DNA of 61,140 nt from Bacillota bacterium (GTDB lineage Bacteria > Bacillota > UBA4882 > UBA8346): contig JAFABB010000059.1 in NCBI GenBank assembly GCA_023426245.1, positions 1 to 61,140 of the forward strand, given 5' to 3'. The notes below the pieces were generated by a model that was given only the letters and a program-made list of their open reading frames with translations, ran no database searches and was not told the DNA's origin. Below are positions 26,431-34,652 of the stretch, one piece after another (within the stretch, counting starts at the first letter, position 1; every line of letters begins with the position of its first letter). Position numbers and translations under genes: made by a program.

Positions 26431-26670
26431 ATGCTATCATGTGAAGTCTCATTATTCCCGCTAGAGGTTGTTAATTCTGATGCTATTATTAATCAGTCTC
26501 TTGAAGCCCTTAAAACGACCGGGATTAAACACGAAATCGGCAATCAGAGTACGTACCTCTATAGCGACAGTCCTGATCAAATCTGGAATGGTCTTCAAAC
26601 CATTTATCGCGAAGCCGCAAGAGCGGGGACTGAATTTTCCATGGTTATCAATTTGAGTAACAATACTTAG
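26431..26670 (+). CDS. thiamine-binding-like protein (YKOF/MTH1187 family)
   Basis: A 79-residue protein starting MLSCEVSLFPLEVVNSDAII, with the pattern S-C-x-V-S-L-Y-P-L, I-N-Q-S-L-E-A-L, E-I-G-x-x-S-T, and a final A-G-T-E-F-S-M-V-I-N-L-S-N. This is the small ferredoxin-like fold of the MTH1187/YkoF group, whose members bind thiamine or its pyrimidine part. I place the start at ATG 26431 with AGGAG 10 bases upstream rather than at an earlier ATG (26392) that lies in repeat sequence. It ends just before palindromic element E. Confidence 0.75.
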   Translation: MLSCEVSLFPLEVVNSDAIINQSLEALKTTGIKHEIGNQSTYLYSDSPDQIWNGLQTIYREAARAGTEFSMVINLSNNT

Positions 26671-26690
26671 TAGTTCGTGAATGATAGTTA

Positions 26691-26763
26691 AAAGGCTGAC
26701 CGAAAAATTTTTTTGTCCTAAGAATCTCTCAACCGACAAAAGATTCCTTTTCCGGCAGCCTTA
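26691..26763. repeat. GGCTG/CAGCC palindromic element, copy E
   Basis: AAAGGCTGACCGAAAAA and TTTTCCGGCAGCCTT form an imperfect inverted pair of about 15 bp around a short interior with a T tract. It fills the junction between the thiamine-binding-like gene (+) and the HD-GYP gene (-), so it may end both transcripts. Confidence 0.55.
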
Positions 26764-26812
26764 TATCCAACGACTCATTGCTAAATGACATCTGCAGGAG
26801 GTTTTGCCTATA

Positions 26813-28132
26813 TTAAACACTATCAAAGCCCAGTTGCCTGCCAACTGATTCAATATTGTTTTCTTTGCTCTCGGCCAAAACGGCCAAAAATCGCTGATCA
26901 TAAAATTGCTTCGCTAATGTCTGGCGTTCTTTTACATAGTCACTTATGGAATCATAATGGTCAAATAATAACTCAACAATTTTAGGTTCAAGTTTATTTT
27001 GGTTCGCTTCTTCCTTCATGACTGAAAAAATTTGTTTCTTATTCATTCCAGTACGGTAGGGGCGATCCTCTGCCAATGCGGTAAAAATATCTGCAACGGT
27101 CAATATTCTGCTTCCAATGTCAATTTCAAAAGACCGGCAATGAAAAGGATAGCCGCTGCCATCTAGTTTTTCGTGGTGGTATGCAGCCCATTCCGCAATA
27201 TTGCTTAAGCCGCCGATTGAATTAATCACGTAAAAGGTATAATAAGTGTGACACCTCATAACCGCAGCTTCAGTCGGAGTGAGCTTCCCCCGTTTTTCCA
27301 AGATACTATTGGGAATCACCAATTTCCCAATATCATGCAAATTGCCTGCTATTCTTAGCCAATGAATTTCCACATCTGTCAGGCCAAAAAGAGAACCCAT
27401 AATTTCTGCGCAGGCAGATACTCCAGAAGTATGGGTCGCTGTAAAACTGGATTTAAAATCGATAATATCCCTGAAGAGGTCAGCAATCAACGATATGCCA
27501 TTCATGTCAATTTCAACATTACGATAGGGGCCTTGACTGAGCAGAACATGATATAAACGCGGTGATACCAAATCAAGCCAAAATTCCTCACGAGCGGCAA
27601 CTTCCAAAAAGCACCGGACAAGCTCTCCGGCTATCACCCTATCCTGCATTCGTTGAATCTGTTCCATGATGATTCCGCTTTGGTGTAAAATATATTGATC
27701 GTCTTGAATCATTCTTTCCACAGAGTCGGCTAATAAAATAATTTGAGAAGTTAGCACCAGAGGGTTATCAAGGCTATCCTCCCAGTCTATCCAAATTCGG
27801 TGGTGGTGGCGGACGGTTTTCGCTATTTTCTGAAACCAAGGGATTTTATTCAATAAGATTTCGCCTTTAATACAATGCACATCCAGATTGACGTCTTTCC
27901 CTTTATGAACGGCCAGCTTTTCTTCAACCGTAATGGCGCCTATATCGTGAAACAAAGCGGCTGTGAATATTTTCTCCAGAATATCGGGATTAACATCAAA
28001 AGCTTTAGCAATTTCAATAGCAATGAAAGCTGTTTTTTGCTGATGCTGAGAAACAAGCGGATTCATTAAATCTGTAATTTCAGATAGTGATAATAATAAA
28101 TTACCAAGATTGACCGTTATTTGTCTCTTCAT
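26813..28132 (-). CDS. HD-GYP domain protein, tandem HD domains
   Basis: About 439 residues with two HD-type domains. The first holds AALFHDIGAITVEEK near residue 70 and R-H-H-H. The second is a full HD-GYP unit: LHDIGKLVIPNSILEKRGKL, R-C-H-T, AAYHHEKLDGSGYPF and ADIFTALAEDRPYR. HD-GYP proteins are phosphodiesterases that degrade cyclic di-GMP or related dinucleotides. I choose ATG 28132 (MKRQITVNL) because GGAG stands 5 bases ahead; a longer frame upstream lacks support. No receiver or sensor domain is fused. A PilZ protein, a c-di-GMP reader, is encoded at 36 kb. Confidence 0.85.
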   Translation of the reverse strand: MKRQITVNLGNLLLSLSEITDLMNPLVSQHQQKTAFIAIEIAKAFDVNPDILEKIFTAALFHDIGAITVEEKLAVHKGKDVNLDVHCIKGEILLNKIPWFQKIAKTVRHHHRIWIDWEDSLDNPLVLTSQIILLADSVERMIQDDQYILHQSGIIMEQIQRMQDRVIAGELVRCFLEVAAREEFWLDLVSPRLYHVLLSQGPYRNVEIDMNGISLIADLFRDIIDFKSSFTATHTSGVSACAEIMGSLFGLTDVEIHWLRIAGNLHDIGKLVIPNSILEKRGKLTPTEAAVMRCHTYYTFYVINSIGGLSNIAEWAAYHHEKLDGSGYPFHCRSFEIDIGSRILTVADIFTALAEDRPYRTGMNKKQIFSVMKEEANQNKLEPKIVELLFDHYDSISDYVKERQTLAKQFYDQRFLAVLAESKENNIESVGRQLGFDSV

Positions 28133-28379
28133 GATTTCTCCAGAGTCTTTTTGATGGATTTTAATTTTCCAAGTATGATCGTTTTCGGCATTTAACAGCC
28201 ATTCTTTATATGAAAAAAATTCAGGTATCCTTAAACATAGCCTCATAAAAAAAGTAATTACTCTGATGATCCACCAAAGTAACTACTCGTTCGCACTTCC
28301 TAATTCGTTGAGTTCCAAAACCCTTAAGCCAATCGGTTTCAAAAAAACGAAGGACTGCCAAATTAAAACTTACACTGAA

Positions 28380-29492
28380 TCATACTAAATTCTCCGGGTT
28401 TAAAGCTTCCAACTCAGGTAAAACAAAACGGCCATCTTTACGAATTAATTTTCCATCCAAATATATTTCTCCACCCCCGAACTCGGGCTGTTGAATGAAG
28501 ACCAAATCCCAATGGATAGCTGAACGGTTGCCATTATCGCACTCTTGGTAAGCCTGGCCCGGAGTAAAATGAATACTGCCGCAAATTTTTTCATCAAAAA
28601 GGGTATCTTTCATTGGTTTCAAAATATAAGGATTGACCCCAAATGAAAACTCCCCTACAAACCGGGCTCCTTCATCGGTATCAAAAATATGATTCAGACG
28701 AGCCGGGTCACTACCGTGAACTTCTATGATTTTACCGTTTTGAAAGTGAAGCTGTATGTTCTCATAAGTAACCCCCTGGTATACGGCGGGCGTATTATAG
28801 GTAATCACACCGTTGACGGAATTCTTGACAGGCGCAGTAAAAATCTCCCCATCCGGAATATTCATGGCTCCCGCACAAGGAATAGCTGGTAAACCCTGGA
28901 TGGAAAAAGCAAGGTCCGTATCCCGCCCGGTCAACCGCACTTGAGTGGTATGTTCCATCAATTTTTTCAACGGTTCCATCGCTTTGAGCATTTTACTGTA
29001 ATCCAAAGTGCAAACATTAAAATAGAAATCCTCAAAGGCCTCAGTACTCATGCTGGCAGCTTGAGCCATCGATGGTGTCGGATAACGCATGATGCACCAT
29101 TTGGTATGGTTAACCCGTTGGTCAGTCACCGGCCTGGAGTAATATTTCATATAAGCTTGTTGTTGTTCGCCGGGAACATCGGCAGTTTCATTGGCGTTAT
29201 CCGCCGCTCGGATACCAATATAGGCCTGCATTTCTTTCATTTGAACCAGCTCGAACCCGGCCAATTGTTCAAGTTGGTCTTCACTGGCTCCTAACATAAA
29301 TTGCCGGTCAATTTGCTTATTGCGGATTATTGTAAAGGGAACACCACCAACCCGATAAGCTTCTTTGACCACAGCCAAAGCCAGCGGAATACCTGAATCG
29401 ATGACTTCGATCAAGATTTTTTCGCCTTTCTTCAATCTGACCGAATAATTGATGAGTCCTTCCGCCATCTTGGCCATACGAGGATCTTTCAT
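28380..29492 (-). CDS. M29-family aminopeptidase
   Basis: About 370 residues of the AmpS / thermophilic aminopeptidase T family, which removes N-terminal amino acids using two metal ions. Family marks include KKGEKILIEVIDSG near the start, R-L-T-G-R-D-T-D-L, G-A-M-N-I-P-D-G-E-I-F-T-A-P, and near the end EKICGSIHFTPGQAY, N-R-S-A-I-H-W-D-L-V. ATG 29492 has AGGAG 8 bases upstream and is preferred over an ATG 12 codons earlier. DUF503 gene lies 55 bases upstream and may be in the same transcript. Confidence 0.9.
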   Translation of the reverse strand: MKDPRMAKMAEGLINYSVRLKKGEKILIEVIDSGIPLALAVVKEAYRVGGVPFTIIRNKQIDRQFMLGASEDQLEQLAGFELVQMKEMQAYIGIRAADNANETADVPGEQQQAYMKYYSRPVTDQRVNHTKWCIMRYPTPSMAQAASMSTEAFEDFYFNVCTLDYSKMLKAMEPLKKLMEHTTQVRLTGRDTDLAFSIQGLPAIPCAGAMNIPDGEIFTAPVKNSVNGVITYNTPAVYQGVTYENIQLHFQNGKIIEVHGSDPARLNHIFDTDEGARFVGEFSFGVNPYILKPMKDTLFDEKICGSIHFTPGQAYQECDNGNRSAIHWDLVFIQQPEFGGGEIYLDGKLIRKDGRFVLPELEALNPENLV

Positions 29493-29547
29493 CCCAATCA
29501 CTCCTATCGATTCTTTTATTGTAACCAATTTTAAAAACAGTATATTG

Positions 29548-29832
29548 TTATAAATGGTCGTTTACTTCATATCCGGTAATTTCCACCAGGAGACTATCTT
29601 CCAGGAACTTGAATATCTCCGTTTGTGTCTCTTCCAAACGAGAAAAACGATTGCTTAAAAAAGCCAAACCTATTTCGGAGCGCTGCCATTGGTCCTGGAA
29701 TCCAACTTCGGCCACGGCAACATTAAATTTATGTCGAACCTTTTCAATTAAACTTTGAAGAACTTGTCTTTTATCTTTTAGACTCAGCGCTCCAGGAATT
29801 ATCAAGGTTAAGGATATGGTCCTCACAAACAT
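29548..29832 (-). CDS. DUF503 family protein
   Basis: A 94-residue protein with the standard DUF503 layout: a first strand ending G-A-L-S-L-K-D-K-R, then L-I-E-K-V-R-H-K-F-N-V-A-V-A-E-V-G, Q-D-Q-W-Q-R-S-E-I-G, and a final helix plus I-T-G-Y-E-V. The family is common in Firmicutes and thermophiles, often near ribosome-maturation genes; its role is unknown. Ribosome binding site is weak and rather far (GGGGAAGTG). Confidence 0.85.
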   Translation of the reverse strand: MFVRTISLTLIIPGALSLKDKRQVLQSLIEKVRHKFNVAVAEVGFQDQWQRSEIGLAFLSNRFSRLEETQTEIFKFLEDSLLVEITGYEVNDHL

Positions 29833-29896
29833 ACAGTATGTTCACTTCCCCACCAAAATGCTTTCAAAAATCTCAACTCGTAGGTTTGCTGCCTAT

Positions 29897-29925
29897 GAAA
29901 AAAGGCCCCCTTATTGGAGGACCCT
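29897..29925 (-). terminator. terminator after the tRNA pair
   Basis: On the - strand GGTCCTCC, loop AATAA and GGGGGCC form a G-U containing stem followed by TTTTTT. It lies just downstream of tRNA-Asp and would end the two-tRNA transcript. Confidence 0.7.
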
Positions 29926-29938
29926 CAGATTTTAATAA

Positions 29939-30016
29939 TGGCGGAGCCGATGGGACTCGAACCCACGGTCTCCAGCGTGACAGGCTGGCATGTTAAACCG
30001 ACTACACCACGGCTCC
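29939..30016 (-). tRNA. tRNA-Asp (anticodon GTC)
   Basis: The - strand folds into a full cloverleaf: acceptor GGAGCCG/CGGCTCC, anticodon stem CCAGC/GCTGG around CTGTCAC with GTC as anticodon, T-arm GTGGG-TTCGAGT-CCCAT, and CCA encoded at the end. It follows tRNA-Val by 56 bases. Confidence 0.95.
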
Positions 30017-30072
30017 GTTTTTTGGTTACTGGAATATTCATGATAACATGAACATTCTTTATAAAACTGTTC

Positions 30073-30149
30073 TGGTGGTCGCGACTGGGCTCGAACCAGT
30101 GACCTCTGCGATGTGAACGCAGCGCTCTAACCAACTGAGCTACGTGACC
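30073..30149 (-). tRNA. tRNA-Val (anticodon CAC)
   Basis: The - strand gives acceptor GGTCACG/CGCGACC (one mismatch at the fifth pair), D-arm GCTCAGTTGGTTAGAGC, anticodon stem CTGCG/CGCAG around TTCACAT with CAC as anticodon, T-arm ACTGG-TTCGAGC-CCAGT, and an encoded CCA. Confidence 0.95.
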
Positions 30150-30193
30150 GCACTTGTACTTCACCATACGAAGTACTATTCAAACGCATTACG

Positions 30194-30222
30194 ATTATAT
30201 CACCCTACCGTTAGATCGTCAA
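30194..30222 (-). promoter_or_regulatory. strong promoter for the tRNA-Val/tRNA-Asp unit
   Basis: On the - strand TTGACG, exactly 17 bases, then TATAAT lie about 45 bases upstream of tRNA-Val. This is a near-consensus sigma-A promoter. Confidence 0.85.
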
Positions 30223-30262
30223 GGCGTTAATTTTTACTAAATATTTCAATGCCAGCAAGACC

Positions 30263-31009
30263 TCATTTTTCATCATCGATCTTTTCGAAATCACGAGCAT
30301 GAATGTTGAATCCTTGGTTGACTGCATTGAGATCAAATAATGACCACGGATATTTACAGGGTGGTATTGACAGAAAGGCAACAGCCTCATTTTTAGTAGG
30401 GTGCTTGCAACAAATTTGGGTCGACCATAAAGCGATTTGTTGTCCCGGTTTGCTGTACGCCGGTCCATACTTTTGATCCCCATAAAGAGGATGCCCGATT
30501 GCAGCAAATTGAACCCGAATTTGATGAGAGCGACCCGTTTGCAAATTAATCCGCACTAAAGCCAGCTTATCACGAATATATAAAATTTCATACTCTAAAA
30601 CTGCTTCCTTAGAGCCCGCCTCGGGGAAATCAACCACTGCAACCTTATTCATCCGGCTATCTTTCAAAAGAAAGTGTCTTAAAGTCCCTCGACCAACCTG
30701 AGGAGTTCCATATAACACTGCGAGATATGTTTTTTTAAATTCTCCACTTCTGATTTGAGCGGACAACCGGGATGCCGCCTTTGATGTTTTTGCAAATACC
30801 ATGACTCCACCCACCGGGCGATCCAAACGATGCACCAAACCGAGATAAACCTGACCCGGTTTTTGATAACGCTGTTTAATATCCTTTTTTAAAATGGACA
30901 AAAAGTCGGGATCACCCGACTCATCTGCCTGTGAGGGAGTATTAACCGGCTTCTCCGCGACCAATAAATGATTATCCTCAAAAAGAATAATCGGTTCCAC
31001 CTGGTTCAT
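30263..31009 (-). CDS. RluA-family pseudouridine synthase
   Basis: About 248 residues of the RluA family, which converts specific uridines in rRNA or tRNA to pseudouridine. The catalytic aspartate lies in LVHRLDRPVGGVMVFAKTSK; other marks are P-V-N-T-P-S-Q near the N-terminus, KKTYLAVL and LQTGRSHQIRVQFAAIGHPL with G-D-Q-K-Y-G. No S4 domain is present, so it is one of the short forms. The ATG at 31009 overlaps the stop of the upstream methyltransferase by four bases (ATGA), with GGAGG 7 bases ahead. Target uridine is unknown. Confidence 0.9.
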   Translation of the reverse strand: MNQVEPIILFEDNHLLVAEKPVNTPSQADESGDPDFLSILKKDIKQRYQKPGQVYLGLVHRLDRPVGGVMVFAKTSKAASRLSAQIRSGEFKKTYLAVLYGTPQVGRGTLRHFLLKDSRMNKVAVVDFPEAGSKEAVLEYEILYIRDKLALVRINLQTGRSHQIRVQFAAIGHPLYGDQKYGPAYSKPGQQIALWSTQICCKHPTKNEAVAFLSIPPCKYPWSLFDLNAVNQGFNIHARDFEKIDDEK

Positions 31010-31875
31010 AACTTTGCCTCCCAGCGACCGGCAGCTCCACAAGGAAGTACAATACCCGAAGCTGTCACAGGCAGACCCACTTCCTCTGCATTCGCACCTC
31101 CACCAAAACTACGGACTAAGGTTAACGCAAGAATATTCTTCAAAACAGTGGGCGCCAAACCTGTCGTATAAGAATTAATAACGAAAAAAAGCGGTTCAGG
31201 CGCCAATACATCGATACACTCTTTTACTAGGTTATAGATTTCATCTTCGATTTTCCAAATTTCACCGCCCGGTCCTCTCCCAAAAGATGGAGGATCCATA
31301 ATTATTCCTTCGTACTGTCGGCCCCGTCTTTTTTCACGCTGAACGAATTTTAAAACATCTTCCACAATAAAACGAACCGGGCGGTCACCAAGTTCTGATA
31401 ACGTCAAGTTTTCTTTCGCTAATGCAACCATACCTTTTGAAGCGTCTATATGGCATACCGAGGCCCCGGCTCCGGCTGCCGCCACTGTCGCACCGCCAGA
31501 ATAGGCAAATAAATTTAAAACCCTGACTTCCTTTTGTCTGCCCTTAATGAGTCGAGTAAACCATTCCCAATTGGCGGCCTGTTCCGGAAAAAGCCCGGTA
31601 TGTTTAAAACCCATCGGTTTGATATAAAAGGCCAAATTACGGTAGTGGATAACCCATCGCTCCGGCAGTTGCTTCCGGACCTCCCAACTACCTCCTCCGC
31701 TGGTGCTTCGGTGATAGTAAGCATGGCAATTTTCCCAAATCTCAGAGCTTTCAGTCATCGGCCAAATAACCTGGGGGTCAGGTCGCCTGAGAATATATTT
31801 GCCCCAGCGTTCCAAGCGTTCTCCATTTCCAGTATCAATCAGTTCATAATCAGTCCATCCGTCTGCGATAAACAT
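31006..31875 (-). CDS. class I SAM-dependent methyltransferase, RlmI/RlmK-like
   Basis: A 289-residue methyltransferase. A short N-terminal part (DYELIDTGNGERLERWGKYI) leads to the Rossmann core: VLNLFAYSGGATVAAAGAG is the SAM-binding loop, H-I-D-A-S-K-G-M follows, and IIMDPPSFGRG is motif IV, as in 23S rRNA cytosine-5 methyltransferases of the RlmI type. The N-terminal PUA domain of RlmI is missing. GGAGG is 7 bases before ATG 31875. Overlap with the pseudouridine synthase points to an RNA-modification operon. Confidence 0.85.
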   Translation of the reverse strand: MFIADGWTDYELIDTGNGERLERWGKYILRRPDPQVIWPMTESSEIWENCHAYYHRSTSGGGSWEVRKQLPERWVIHYRNLAFYIKPMGFKHTGLFPEQAANWEWFTRLIKGRQKEVRVLNLFAYSGGATVAAAGAGASVCHIDASKGMVALAKENLTLSELGDRPVRFIVEDVLKFVQREKRRGRQYEGIIMDPPSFGRGPGGEIWKIEDEIYNLVKECIDVLAPEPLFFVINSYTTGLAPTVLKNILALTLVRSFGGGANAEEVGLPVTASGIVLPCGAAGRWEAKL

Positions 31876-32183
31876 CCATGCTCCTCCAATAATTATCCTG
31901 TAATCTAAATAGGTGACATTTTAGTATAGGCTAGTTTTAACTTTTCATTTCTAAGAAAATCAAGTAAAATCAACATACCGCCCTGATTCTACCATTATCA
32001 TTTCCCAACGTCAACTTGTTGCCGGATTGTCTTCTTTGCTCCCAAAAGCAAACCGCCAAAAGTAAGTTTCAAACCGGATAGTCAAAAAAAACAAAACGAT
32101 TAAGGCCTCTACAAAAAAGGGTTCCCCAAAAAAATGTCGAATAAAAAAAAGTCATTTTTAATTTCGTTATCTGGAGGAAGAGT
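31876..32183. other. intergenic region with nothing recognised
   Basis: About 308 AT-rich bases between divergent genes. I see no gene, repeat or convincing promoter; A tracts occur near the right end just ahead of the next gene's GGAGG site. Confidence 0.5.
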
Positions 32184-32564
32184 ATGGCTCAAAAAAAAGA
32201 TATTAAATTGGATCTGCGTTCGGAACCTGACTTTATAACTAAATCTATCGGTAAGTTTGCGGGAGTTTGTTGGATATTAACTTTTCTTGCTATTATTCTT
32301 ACTGCTCTTGCTTTACCGGTAATCCGCAATGTTATCAGTACCACTTTCAACCTTGATCTGAAACCGACATGGAGCAAATTGTTATATCATATCGATTTTT
32401 ATATCTTAGTCTCAATTTTTGTTGTGAGTGGTGTTGGTCTATATTTTAATTCAATTCGCCACCGTAGACGCACCGACAAATATGATGCCTCTTTACTATA
32501 TTTTTTAATTTTATCAGCCTTATGTGTGGTCGGATATCTTGTTTTCTTTCAAAAAATTCTATGA
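32184..32564 (+). CDS. small membrane protein of unknown function
   Basis: A 126-residue protein with three hydrophobic segments, at about residues 26-48, 71-87 and 104-122, separated by a basic loop I-R-H-R-R-R-T-D-K. GGAGGAAG precedes the ATG. I do not recognise the family. It is a single gene, convergent with the rhomboid-like gene across palindromic element C. Confidence 0.65.
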   Translation: MAQKKDIKLDLRSEPDFITKSIGKFAGVCWILTFLAIILTALALPVIRNVISTTFNLDLKPTWSKLLYHIDFYILVSIFVVSGVGLYFNSIRHRRRTDKYDASLLYFLILSALCVVGYLVFFQKIL

Positions 32565-32568
32565 TGAA

Positions 32569-32677
32569 AAGGCTGTCTAAAAAGACCTCTCTGACAAAGA
32601 TATTCACTTCATGGCTCAAAGCCCTTTGTTCTTTTGAATATCTTATCCAATCGGAAAGCTTTTACGACAGCCTTTGT
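32569..32677. repeat. GGCTG/CAGCC palindromic element, copy C
   Basis: AAGGCTGTCTAAAAAG at the left end is nearly identical to the left end of copy A, and the right end reads CTTTTACGACAGCCTT. The interior has an inverted pair around GATATTC/GAATATC. It fills the convergent junction between the small membrane protein and the rhomboid-like gene. Confidence 0.65.
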
Positions 32678-32687
32678 TCACTAAACC

Positions 32688-33488
32688 TCAGTGTTTAATA
32701 ATTCTGAATCTTTTTTTCTTCGCTTCATGCCGTCTCTTCTGGTACCATCCCCTCAAGGGAAAGCCATGATTCCAGGCCCAAAAACGCAAACCATATCCGA
32801 GGGTTTTTCCCCGAAATAAATATACCACCAAAATACCGCTAATTGACGCAAAGCCCATCAGCCAGTGTATCCTCATATATTGAAAGAAAATGAAAGCCGC
32901 ATTGATCCAAGCCAGCCATTGGGCTTTAATCGGAATGATTCCAAAAAAAAGCATTTCCCGTTCAGGATATACCTCCGACCAAGCCCAAGTTATTGCCACT
33001 AAAGGCAACCAAAGATCATAAATTCGAAAATCTCCTCCCAAGAAAAAGCAGGCCACAACGGACATTGCCATTCCAGTTAAAAGCGTGGCCAGAGCTGCAA
33101 GGATAAAGTATAATGTACTGCCCCAGGTGCGTTCCAATGTTCCACCAATAAACCATAACCACAATAAGCCGAATATCAAAGACAAGGGGTCTGGATTTAT
33201 CAGAGGATACGTAATCAAAGTCCAAGGAGAATGAAAAACACTGGCCGGATTCAATACCAAAAAGTTGGCGAAAGATTCATAATTCAGCACCTGGAAAATA
33301 TAATATGACAAAAAAAACAGCCCGCATAGTACCATAATCCCCTTAGTAACCGGAATGGAACCTTGATACAAAAAACGCTTAAATTTGCTAAATGCCTGCA
33401 AGTAGGACCCCCCTGTAAATAAGAATCTGCCTTCTTCTAACTCTTCATCCATATCATACATTAAATATTCCTCGAAAGAAATATCCAA
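32688..33488 (-). CDS. rhomboid-fold membrane protein lacking the protease motif
   Basis: A 266-residue protein with six or seven membrane segments. The rhomboid framework is visible: WTLITYPLINPDPLSLIFGL, then GGTLERTWGSTLYF, then FFGIIPIKAQWLAW. In active rhomboids the catalytic serine lies in G-A-S-G about 25 residues before the I-P-I-K-A block; here that place reads Y-D-L-W-L-P-L-V-A-I. The serine is therefore absent and the protein is probably an inactive rhomboid. The start is TTG 33488 with AAAGG upstream. An acidic N-terminal region (Y-D-M-D-E-E-L-E-E-G) lies before the first helix. Confidence 0.75.
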   Translation of the reverse strand: MDISFEEYLMYDMDEELEEGRFLFTGGSYLQAFSKFKRFLYQGSIPVTKGIMVLCGLFFLSYYIFQVLNYESFANFLVLNPASVFHSPWTLITYPLINPDPLSLIFGLLWLWFIGGTLERTWGSTLYFILAALATLLTGMAMSVVACFFLGGDFRIYDLWLPLVAITWAWSEVYPEREMLFFGIIPIKAQWLAWINAAFIFFQYMRIHWLMGFASISGILVVYLFRGKTLGYGLRFWAWNHGFPLRGWYQKRRHEAKKKRFRIIKH

Positions 33489-33561
33489 TTTGAACCTTTA
33501 CCCGGTTCTCCTTTCAAACAGGCTTATAAATTATCCATTTATCAATTCGAATTCACTCTTC

Positions 33562-33575
33562 CAAGTACGTACTTG
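33562..33575. promoter_or_regulatory. perfect 14-bp palindrome CAAGTACGTACTTG
   Basis: A fully symmetric CAAGTACGTACTTG lies between the divergent rhomboid-like and DegV genes. It has the size and form of an operator for a dimeric repressor. No matching regulator is encoded next to it. Confidence 0.35.
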
Positions 33576-33757
33576 AAAAGCAGGAATTTTTCAATTTTAA
33601 AAGAAATAAAGAAACACGGATTTAAATCTAAACGTTTATTGTTATCTTCCGGGTAGAACCGCAACTCTGACGGTATTTTCCCCGAGTGTAAGTTTGAAGG
33701 TTTCTTTTGCATATTTACGCCCAAGAAGATGACTTATCAGAAATTTGGGAGGCCCGT

Positions 33758-34594
33758 ATGATCAGAATTATCAGCGACACTACTTGTTCACTAACTTTTG
33801 ATGATTATCAAAAGTTTGAGATAACCCCAGTCCCGCTCTATGTCAGGGAAGGGGAAACCGCAAAAAAAGAATGTTTGGAGCTTTCTTATGAAGACTTTTA
33901 TAGAGTCCAAAGAAAAGGTGGGAAGTTTACCACTTCCCAGCCAGACCCAAACTCATTTTTAGAAGTTTTTCGTCCTGCTATTGAGGCTGGAGATGAGGTG
34001 ATTTGTGTAACCTTATCGAATAAAATTTCCGGGACCTTTAATTGTGCGAATGTAGCAAAAGAAATCCTCGAAACAGAAAAAATATCTGTTTTCGATTCTT
34101 TTCAAAGCGGATTTGGTCAAGCGTCCTTGGCAATTCAGGCTGTAAAACTAGCAAAGCAGGGCCTGTCAAGAAGTGTAATCTTAGATAAGCTTGAAAAGCA
34201 ACGTTCCCAAACGAAGGTGTACTTTGTAGTAGAATCCTTACGTTATTTGTACGAAGGGGGAAGACTCAATGGCGCCGAAGCCCTTATTGGTTCTCTCATT
34301 CAAATTAAGCCCATTATTGGGTTCGATGATACCGGCTTAATGACCGCTTTTGAAAAGGTAAGAACTTTAAAAGCCGCTAAACAAAGGGCATTGGAAATAA
34401 TTCGTAAACAAGCCGAAAAGGGGATTGAAAAAATCGGATTGCATTATGGAGACAATCTCGAAGAGGCGAAGCAATACGCTGAACTTCTCGAAGAAGCTTT
34501 TCGGGCGAAAGTTCAGCTCATACAAATATCACCGGTTATTGCTTGCCATACCGGTCCGGACATTTTAGGGCCATGCATCATTACAAAAGAATAA
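33758..34594 (+). CDS. DegV family fatty-acid-binding protein
   Basis: About 278 residues of the DegV family, small cytosolic proteins that present fatty acids to the FakA kinase. Family marks: MIRIISDTTCSL at the start, FTTSQPDPNSF near residue 60, T-L-S-N-K-I-S-G-T-F and D-S-F-Q-S-G-F-G-Q, then L-Y-E-G-G-R-L-N-G and a final H-T-G-P-D-I-L-G. I use ATG 33758, with GGGAGG 5 bases ahead, rather than the longer upstream frame. No fakA is seen nearby. Confidence 0.9.
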   Translation: MIRIISDTTCSLTFDDYQKFEITPVPLYVREGETAKKECLELSYEDFYRVQRKGGKFTTSQPDPNSFLEVFRPAIEAGDEVICVTLSNKISGTFNCANVAKEILETEKISVFDSFQSGFGQASLAIQAVKLAKQGLSRSVILDKLEKQRSQTKVYFVVESLRYLYEGGRLNGAEALIGSLIQIKPIIGFDDTGLMTAFEKVRTLKAAKQRALEIIRKQAEKGIEKIGLHYGDNLEEAKQYAELLEEAFRAKVQLIQISPVIACHTGPDILGPCIITKE

Positions 34595-34652
34595 TCTGTG
34601 TATCTTCCTGCCTTGCAGATCAGAACATCAAATTTCTCTTTCATGCGCGCGA

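Noticed and set aside
29925..30167. Open frame of 80 codons on the - strand
   Set aside because: It covers tRNA-Asp and tRNA-Val; both cloverleaves are complete and the protein is a frequent false translation of tRNA genes.
30211..30507. 98-codon frame overlapping the RluA-type gene
   Set aside because: It is a shadow frame over the end of the pseudouridine synthase gene and the tRNA promoter.
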